From Siphonodentalium dalli (Eukaryota; Mollusca; Scaphopoda; Gadilida; Siphonodentaliidae), in contig CP136067.1 of the NCBI GenBank assembly GCA_032622095.1, forward strand, positions 52,119,899 through 52,183,898: a stretch of 64,000 bases of DNA. The letters are read 5' to 3'. Below are positions 11,776-19,900 of this stretch, piece after piece. The position numbers and the translations under genes were made by a program. Every line of letters starts with the position of its first letter. Position 1 is the stretch's first letter. The notes under the pieces were generated by a model. That model saw only the letters and a list, made by a program, of their open reading frames with translations. It was not told where the DNA came from and made no database searches.

Positions 11776-12543
11776 GCAACCATTGATACCGTTAAATACA
11801 AACTACATGTAGGTTCAATCTTCTGACCTGATGTATCCCCAGTTTCACAATAGGGTATTGCTGCAAAGAAAATGCCGTTTCTTAGCGCTGAATTATACGA
11901 CGCTATAAGCTATAATTGCATTATACTTTTAGTTCCGGGTAGTTGCTTAGAAACCGTTACCAGGGAGTGATCGTGCGGCAAAGTATACCGTTCTAAAAAG
12001 AATACACAGTGGCCCATGGGAACATACCTGTAAAATTTCAGACCTGTAGCACCTTTTGAACATAACCATCAGCATGTGCATGCCAAGAATGTCTAAATTG
12101 GGGCATAATACAATTGGATTCACATGGCAATGGTGTCATTCGATCATTTGGGGTATTTGCTTAGCAACCGTCGCTACCCTTAAATACAAGTTAGGATCAG
12201 ACTTCTGGCCAGATATATCTCAAATTTCACAATAGGGTGTTGACTGCATCAAAAACGCCATTTCCTTGGGCTGAATTACGACCGTAAAAGCTATAATTGT
12301 ATTTTACTTTCAAAATCGGGTAGATGCCTAGCAACCGTTACCAGGGAGTGACCACGTGACAATATAACCAGATCGTAAAATAATCAATGGTCCATGGGGA
12401 ACATACATCTAAAGTTTCAGAAATGTGACACCACTTGAACATAAACAACACCATACATCTAAACACTGGCCGCGATATAAAAAATACCGCTGGGAGCCCA
12501 GGGTCAGGGTGTCGATCGTTGTGGGGAGCCAGGGTTCAAAGGG
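11776..12543 (+). repeat. Tandem repeat in the right end of the piggyBac-type element
   Basis: Units of about 340-400 bp share CTTAGCAACC, ACCAGGGAGTGA, CATGGG(G)AACATAC and GGTGTCATTCGATCA phrases. They start near 11765 and 12157, and a partial copy sits left of the LINE at 3488-3600. The last 80 bases lead to the TIR. Nothing coding. Confidence 0.6.
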
Positions 12544-12547
12544 TTAA

Positions 12548-12890
12548 GTAGTCATTTTGTACGAATTTTGAGCTCGTTAGCGCGATAACTTCAACAAACG
12601 TCATCCGATTCAACTAAAATTTGGTATATAAGTGTCTTCCAATAATATCCTGGACGAGTTCGAAAACCAGCCTGGCCCAATAAAATTTGATAGAGTTATG
12701 GCCCTTAATTAGTCATTTTTCGTGAATTTTTAGCTCGTTAGCGCGATAACTTCAACAAACGTCCTCCGATTTGTTTAAAATTTGGAATAGACATACTTGC
12801 CAAGAATATTTCGGACGAGTTCGAAAACCAGCCTGGCCCGATAAAATTTGATGGAGTTATGGCCCTTAATTAGTCATTTTTCGATTTTAC
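12548..12890 (+). repeat. 160-bp tandem array, right part
   Basis: Resumes the array broken at 2794, in the same orientation and phase. AGCTCGTTAGCGCGATAA occurs at about 12571 and 12731, and GAGTTATGGCCCTTAATTAG twice. The array is therefore older than the piggyBac-type insertion. Confidence 0.78.
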
Positions 12891-13258
12891 CTATTAATTA
12901 GTCTACCGATACTGATGCACACCAATTGGCGGTAAGCCACCGAAAACGAGACACAGCATCTCTGATGCCACCTCTTGTGTTTTGATATTTTGTTAATAAA
13001 ACAAGAGAGTGTGCTTTTTATGATCTTTTGAGCAGGAAAATAGTATTTTATGGCATCAATTAACAAGGAAAACAATCTAATTTCTGTTTGAAAATCACAA
13101 TACCATATTTACTCTGTGGGTAGTCCTTTAGAGAGTAGGATTCAGATTTGTTCAAATGCTGCCACCCAGTCCAATAGAGGACGAAACAAGAGGTGTCACT
13201 CATCTTCTCTCCAAACCTGGAAATATGGTGTCATTTACAGAATGAGATCGCCAGAAGG
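12891..13258. other. No gene recognised
   Basis: Unique-looking AT-rich sequence upstream of the first coding exon of the RRM gene. It may contain a 5' untranslated exon or promoter, but no clear donor or TATA arrangement stands out. Confidence 0.3.
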
Positions 13259-13262
13259 TTAA

Positions 13263-13628
13263 CCCTTTACCCAACAGAAGGGCCCTGTGCCAATGCATTC
13301 TCTTATATATATGCGAGTCGACCATAGGTCGCCTCGCATATATAAGAGAATGCATTGGCTTAACACATTAAAAATTATAAAATTGTTAAAGATTGTAAGA
13401 AAAAGTGTTAAAAAAGTTTTTTTTTAGGCCAATGCATTCTCTTATATATGCGAGGCGACCTATAAGAGAATGCATTGGCACATGGCATAACTGTAACTAT
13501 CACAATGTGGTCAAGGAGCCGGTTCCAATGATATCCATATTTGTATGGTTCTATTGAGACAGACCGAAGATATTTTAGGCTGTTGAAGCTTTATTTGGCC
13601 GGTTTTGGCCGTTTTGTTGGGTAAAGGG
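13263..13628. mobile_element. piggyBac-type MITE (366 bp) with TTAA duplication
   Basis: TTAA (13259-13262) is followed by CCCTTTACCCAACA, and TGTTGGGTAAAGGG precedes TTAA (13629-13632): a 14-bp perfect TIR. Inside are two hairpins built from GCCAATGCATTCTCTTATAT and its complement; the second has lost most of one arm. It sits 85 bases upstream of the first coding exon of the RRM gene. A close relative, truncated at its right end, lies at 56882-57243. Confidence 0.87.
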
Positions 13629-13713
13629 TTAAATAGTTTCCATAGTACTTAAATTCATTGTGTTATTTTCAAACCTCAGTGTATAAAACAATAACATATA
13701 CATTTGTTGGCAG

Positions 13714-13933
13714 ATGATGAAGACCACAAAAAAACCAACCGCTTTGAAAACAAACCCATCCAATATGAAGAAGAAAGAATCAAAGATGACGAAGACCACA
13801 AATAAACCACCTGCTTTGAAAACAAACCCATCTAAAATGAAGAAGAGAGAGTCAAAGAAAAAACCAGAAGAATTAACTGATAGAATGAAAAAGAGGATTG
13901 ATTGGTGGCAGAAAAAAGACAAGGTGGCAGCAG
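13714..13933 (+). CDS. RRM gene, coding exon 1
   Basis: Starts at ATGATG directly after a CAG acceptor (13711-13713) and ends at the donor GTTTGT (13934), leaving one base of a split codon. It encodes 73 residues. The block ALKTNPS-MKK-ESK occurs twice with a 24-codon period, an in-frame 72-bp duplication. The C-terminal part (RMKKRIDWWQKK) is predicted to be helical. Confidence 0.75.
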
Positions 13934-16900
13934 GTTTGTTTTTCTTAGTTCACAGTAGGTGCAAATTCACCCTCTGACAACCTCATTCTGCTTAGGCTTT
14001 AACTACTATGGGAGAACTAGGATCAGATTGAAGTTCCCCAGTTGAAGTTTGTTATGTTCACCCATTATTCACCTCGTATGCATTTTTTCTTCTGCATTAT
14101 ATGAAATTAGGTGATATAGAAACTTCCAACAAGGGAAAAAGTAACTAAAACTTAATTTCAGACTCTAGATACTTACCAGAAGTTGAGGCCTAAGCAGAAT
14201 GAGGTTACCAGTGGGTAGTCCGGTCCAGTGAAGAGGCAGTCCAGTATTCTTGCCTGGACCGGTCCAGACTGGTCCAATCATCATAAAATACATTAAATGG
14301 AGGCAAATGTGATAAATCTTTAGTATACATGTTTTTGTTACGGGCAGGCTTGCATTAAACTCTGGACATCATATATAATACATTGTATGCATATTGTGGA
14401 GATGTGTAGTCTATTTTCTTATCTCCATCATTGTATAGAATTTAGAGAACGAATAACTGCTTAAAACTGTGACTCACTGTTGAGTGAGTAATTTACTCTG
14501 CCCCCCCCTCCCCCCATATGCTATGCTTGGGTTGAGTGCAAATGCTCCTAGTATTTCAGCACTCATAACGTTTTGTTCTTAGCGTTGCCAACTGACATAT
14601 TCCAGATAGATTGGTCAGTTTCGGACATGTTAGCAGGCTTACCATTATTGGATGTTGTTACTTGGAGTTAGATACTGCCAAGAGTCTTATATATAGATTT
14701 TTTTTTCAGAGAAGAGAAGCACTGTGACTTTCAGGAAGCTTGATCTCAGTACTGGTGGTTTCAAATCAAGACTACTCGGACAGGCAGAGGAAGACAACTC
14801 ACCAGATAGTGCTAAACCAGACATTAGTAATTCAAATGAATCTGACCCTGAGTCACCAGAAGATACTGTTAGTACTATTAGTACGCGCTTAAAAACAAGG
14901 AAGGAAGATTCTTCTAAAGTGCAGGGAGATACACAAAGTGAAAAGAATTCAAAAACAAAAGAAAAGATAATATCAAAGAAAAAGTCGAAGCGCTATATAT
15001 TGTTTGTTGGAAACATTCCGTATGAAACCAAGGAGCAAGATTTGTTTAAGCATTTCCAGAAAACCAGTGAGTGTTTTGCAGTTATAATATATATATTCAG
15101 TCTATTTTAATATGATTCTGGATGATAGCTTGAATTCAGAGATATTAATTGGTTTCATTTGTGTTGTCTCTTTCATGATTGGAGCTGTGGTGGTGCAGCA
15201 TTAAAGATCATGTGCCAGTGCATTCTCTTACATATGCGATGCTCCCTATGGGAGACTCGCATATATAAGAGAATGCACTGGTGTACAAAGTCAATTTAAA
15301 TATTATTAGGTCAATGTATTATCTTATATATGTGAGGCTCCCTAGAGTATGCATTGGCACAGGGTTTTTGCAAAATTTCAGGAAGATCCAGTCATGTAAG
15401 CGTTCAGTGTTTTTTTTCAGAAGAAAAACGAGGTCAAGTTCGAGTCTGGTTTCCATTTGATCAATTTTACAAGAGTTGTGATCCTTTTTGGAATAATATG
15501 TGTACTAAGTACACATGTATTTTGTTTCCTATGTGATATTCATGAGTTTTGCTTCTTCAATCACTTCAAAATTGTTAGCAGGTCTGGTAAATTTTGCCTC
15601 ACCAAAGATGATCCTTATTGGGGGATTGGTGTCACACTAGCCATTTATATTTACTGTATGTCGGCTTGCAAGTTTTCAACAGGATGATTTGAGATGTCTT
15701 TAACCCTTTCCATACTGAATAGATTCTCCCATTCACTTATAAAAGTATACACTGGAATGGTCCATTATTCATTTGGAGGGATGTTCAGGAAATATTTGCA
15801 GACGACAGACAATAGAAAGTGCAGAATAAATCCTATTCATTTGTGGGAAATGTTCAGATAATAAGTTCAACAATTTATATAAACATTTTTACCAGAATTA
15901 GAGTCTTATGATGATATCAGGCAATCTGACAGTGATCCAGGGGCTTACCTTAAGAAAAATATATGAAAATATATAAACAGGAAATAAGCATGAAAGGGTG
16001 TTATCTAGATCTATTACATCCTCACTTGTAATGGCCATCATTTCCTAAAATTGCCACCAAACTTATATATAATCATCCCCATAATATGAGGAATCTAATG
16101 GTGTGGTTTAAATATGTCAAAAGTCGCGCTGTTCGCGTCAGGGATGCTTGGAAGGGGAGAGGGGCCAAAAAAATTATCAAAATAATTTTAGCGCCGAATT
16201 CCATTAAAAATTGATGCACATTCTTCTGAGATCTTCTCCATGATACAAGGAATCTTATTGTATGATTTAAAGACACCAAATTGGTGTCGTTGGGATGAGA
16301 GATTTGGGGGGGGCGGTGGGTGGGTGGGTACTAATCTGATAAGAATTGGTTTAGTCGCCGATTGCCACGAAACTTATACAAATTCATCCCCATGGTATGA
16401 GGTGTATAATGGCGTGGCTTAAAGCTGTCAAAAGTGGCGTCATTCGAGTCAGGTGTGCACTGAAAGGGAGAGGGGCACCTAAATTGATACACAATATTTT
16501 TAGCGCCAATTTCCACCAAATTGTTACACATTCTTATCCATGATATGAGGAATCTAATCGTGTGATTTTAAAGACGTCATATTGGTGCTGCTTTGGTGAG
16601 GGGTGGGGTGGGGTGGGCACTAAAATTTGTTTAGTCGCGGATTAGCACCAAACTTACAAATAATAATCTCCATGATATCAGGAGTCTAATTGTGTGGTTT
16701 AAAGATGTCAAAAGTGGGGCCATTCGAGTGTGAGAGGGACACAAACATTGATAAACAATATGTTTAGCGCCGATTTCCACCTGATTGATACGTATTCTTC
16801 TCCGTGATACGAATAATCTAATAGTGCGATTTAAATGCGCCAAATTGGTGCCTTTTGGGTGAGAGATATGCAATACGAATTTGTATACTCACCAATTTTC

Positions 16901-19900
16901 ATAAATTTTATATATATTCATCTCTATAATGAGTCTAAGTGTGTGGTTTAATGATGTCAAAAGTGGCGCCGCTTGAGTTCGAAATAGGGACGGGAGGGTC
17001 ACCAAAAACTTATAAAAATATGTTTAGTGCCAATTACCATCAAACTCATACACGTTCTTCTCAAATGATACAATGAATCAAATATTTGCGAATATCTGTC
17101 TGTTCTAGATATAACTTTAAAGGTACAATCAAGATGGCACCAAGGCGGTCTAACAGGGGTAACTTTTTAATTAAGATAATGGTGCGGGTTAAAATTTTCT
17201 AAAGTGACGTTGGTGGTGTCAGGGGAGGGACTATTTTTAACACAGATTTCGACCAAATTGATATATTATTCTTCTCCGTGATACGAGGAATATAAACGTG
17301 TGATTTAAAGACGCGAAATTGGTGCCGTTGGGTGAGAGATGGGGGGGGGGGGGGGGGGGGGGTAATAACTATGATAAGAATTTGTTTAATTGCCGATTAC
17401 CACCAAACTTATATATAATCATCTCCATTATATAATGCATGCATGAGTCTAATAGATGTGGTTTAAATATGACAAAAGTGGTGCGGTTCAAGTCATACAT
17501 GAGGGGAGTTGCACCAAAGTTGATACAAATATATTTAGCACTGATTCCGTCAAATTTGTGCATGTTCTTCTCTAATGATATGATGAATTAACACGATTGA
17601 GTCTGTCCCATTCAATATAGTTTCCACAAAAAAAGTTACAATTGCCAAGAGATATGGAAATGTAGAGCAGGCCTGTTCAAAAATAGTGGTCACAGTGTGC
17701 AGTCAAATATGGTTACTTCTGAGATAAAGGAAAACGCAGTCCGTAGCACATGACTTTTCATGATCCTCCAATAGTGACATCTGACAAGGGTATATCTGCC
17801 CGATACAGAGGATTTCTTTCATTTTTTAGAACAGACTCATCGCCTAACATAAACAACTCAAAATCTCGCTATGTCGGGCACATGTAGCTGCTATACAAGC
17901 ATAACATCATTTCTTTTAAACTGAAAATGATTAACAAGTATATAGCACCAGAACAGAGGAGCACCTAGACATATCTTTAAAACATCTGTATCTTCATGAA
18001 GATATGATAAACTAGATTGATTGATTGATACATCCCTACCGGTATATGAAACACAATTGTCTTTTATTTTTTCGAACTAATGTGTTTATGATGTTCATGT
18101 TTCATGCTATAACGTCTGAAGTATACGCAGTTGTAAATAAATAAATACTTCTTTATTGGTCGGACGGATTAAACGCGATAAACAAAATGATAATCGCTCC
18201 GACCTGACAAGGTGAGCCACTACTTATATTCCATGTGTAAGAATCATGTTTTGTGATGCCATTTGGATTTTCCATTTATGGGAATACAATGTATGTGTAA
18301 CACTTTGAGAGCAAGAGTATTCTCTATTCACACCAAATATCCACAGAGGGTTTCACATCACTTTAACCTGGGCAACGCCGGGTAACCCTGCTAGTTCTCT
18401 TATATATGCAATGCTCCACATGGGCGAATCGCAATATATAAGAGAATGCATTGGCACAGGGTTTTTGCTAAATTTCAGGTAGCTCCAGTCATGGAAAGGT
18501 TAAAGTGGCTGGCTCATGTTTGATTTTTAATTTAAGCACAAATTGTGCTCTTTTTTTTCTCAACGACGAGTATCTGTGGGCCTTTTCTCTCTATAACTGA
18601 TGCTGACATGAGAATTTCATTATTGTTTTATGAGTATCTCACACAGTTACAATAACCAATTCCAAGTGATGTTTGGCTTACCTGCTGTAAGGCATAAAGG
18701 GGAACATTATTATATCTGTCACTGTTTGTCTATTATCAACTTGTGTCTTGAGAGTCTTATGACTTTCCCACATCACTGCAAGATTATAAGCAAATGCTAG
18801 TGTGCTTAACATTTTAGATGGTTTTCGAAAATGATTCATTCTTGTTGCTTATTTGTATAACAGTAGATTGCCATTGATGGTCGAAACTTTTATGACCTGA
18901 GCCTATTGTGTTTTTAGCTCATCTGAGACGAAGTCTCTGGTGGAGCTATAGTCATCACTCCTCGTCCGTCGGTCGTCCATCCATCCGTCGGTCAACAATT
19001 CTTAAAACATCTACTTCTCCCGATCCATAAGACCGAATGGGTTCATATTTGGTGTGGATGTTCCCTAGGTGACTAACATTCAGATTTGTTCAAATGAGGT
19101 CACTGGGTCAAATAGTTGAGAAGCCAGGGCCATAACTCTTTCCCTCCATAGTATTTCTTAAAACGACTTCTTGTCTAGAACCATTGGTCCGATTTAGCTT
19201 ATATTTGGTATGAAGGGTTCTTGAATGACTGGAGTTAAGATTTGTTCAAATGAGGTCACCAGGTTGATTAGTTGAGAAACCAGGGCCATAACTCTATTCC
19301 TTCATAGTAATTCTTAGAATGACATCTTCTTAAGAAACATCAGGCCGATTTAGCTTATATTTGGTACGGAGGGACCTTGGGTGACTGGGGTTCAGATTTT
19401 TTCAAATTGGGTCACTGGGTCAAATAGGGGCAGAGCCAGGGACATAACTCTAAAAACAAAAAATTACATTTTTGCATTTTGATCTTTGATTTTTTTTTAG
19501 ACACATCACAGCTATCCACCCCACCTTCTGTCCCTGCAACACCATGCTGTACCATACCCTATTAAAATTCTTGTTTTTATCACAGCTGTGTGAGTAACAC
19601 AATACATTGGTATTGCTCTGCAAAATGTTTGCAGTCATTAATTATCTCAATGTCAACAGCTCTCCAAGACATACAGGTAGCTGATAGTGGCTTTATGAAT
19701 GGAATTTTATCCCATGTTTATCTCGGATACAAATTACCTGTTTGACAGATAAAGTTTATTTTTACTATTAATATTAACCATTTCATGACCAGAGTTGTGC
19801 TTGTGAGAGCAATGAAGACCCTGTGCTTGTGCATTCTCTTATGTCTTCCATGGGGAGCCTCCCATATAAAAGAGAATGCACTGGCTTTCAAGGTCATGGA

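Larger units (their letters stand above)
2795..12547. mobile_element. piggyBac-type element (TTAA sites included), filled by later insertions
   Basis: TTAA at 2795-2798 is followed by CCCTTTGAACCC. The exact reverse complement GGGTTCAAAGGG precedes TTAA at 12544-12547. Removing one TTAA and the interior rejoins the 160-bp host repeat (GTTATGGTCC-TTAA-GTAGTCATTTT), so the borders are secure. A TTAA duplication and a terminus beginning CCC are hallmarks of piggyBac transposons. Own sequence is about 2799-3600 and 11771-12543, roughly 1.6 kb without the nested LINE. It contains direct repeats with a CTGGCCGC/GCGGCCAG hairpin near the left end and a tandem repeat at the right. No transposase frame is seen, so it is non-autonomous. 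Confidence 0.85.
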
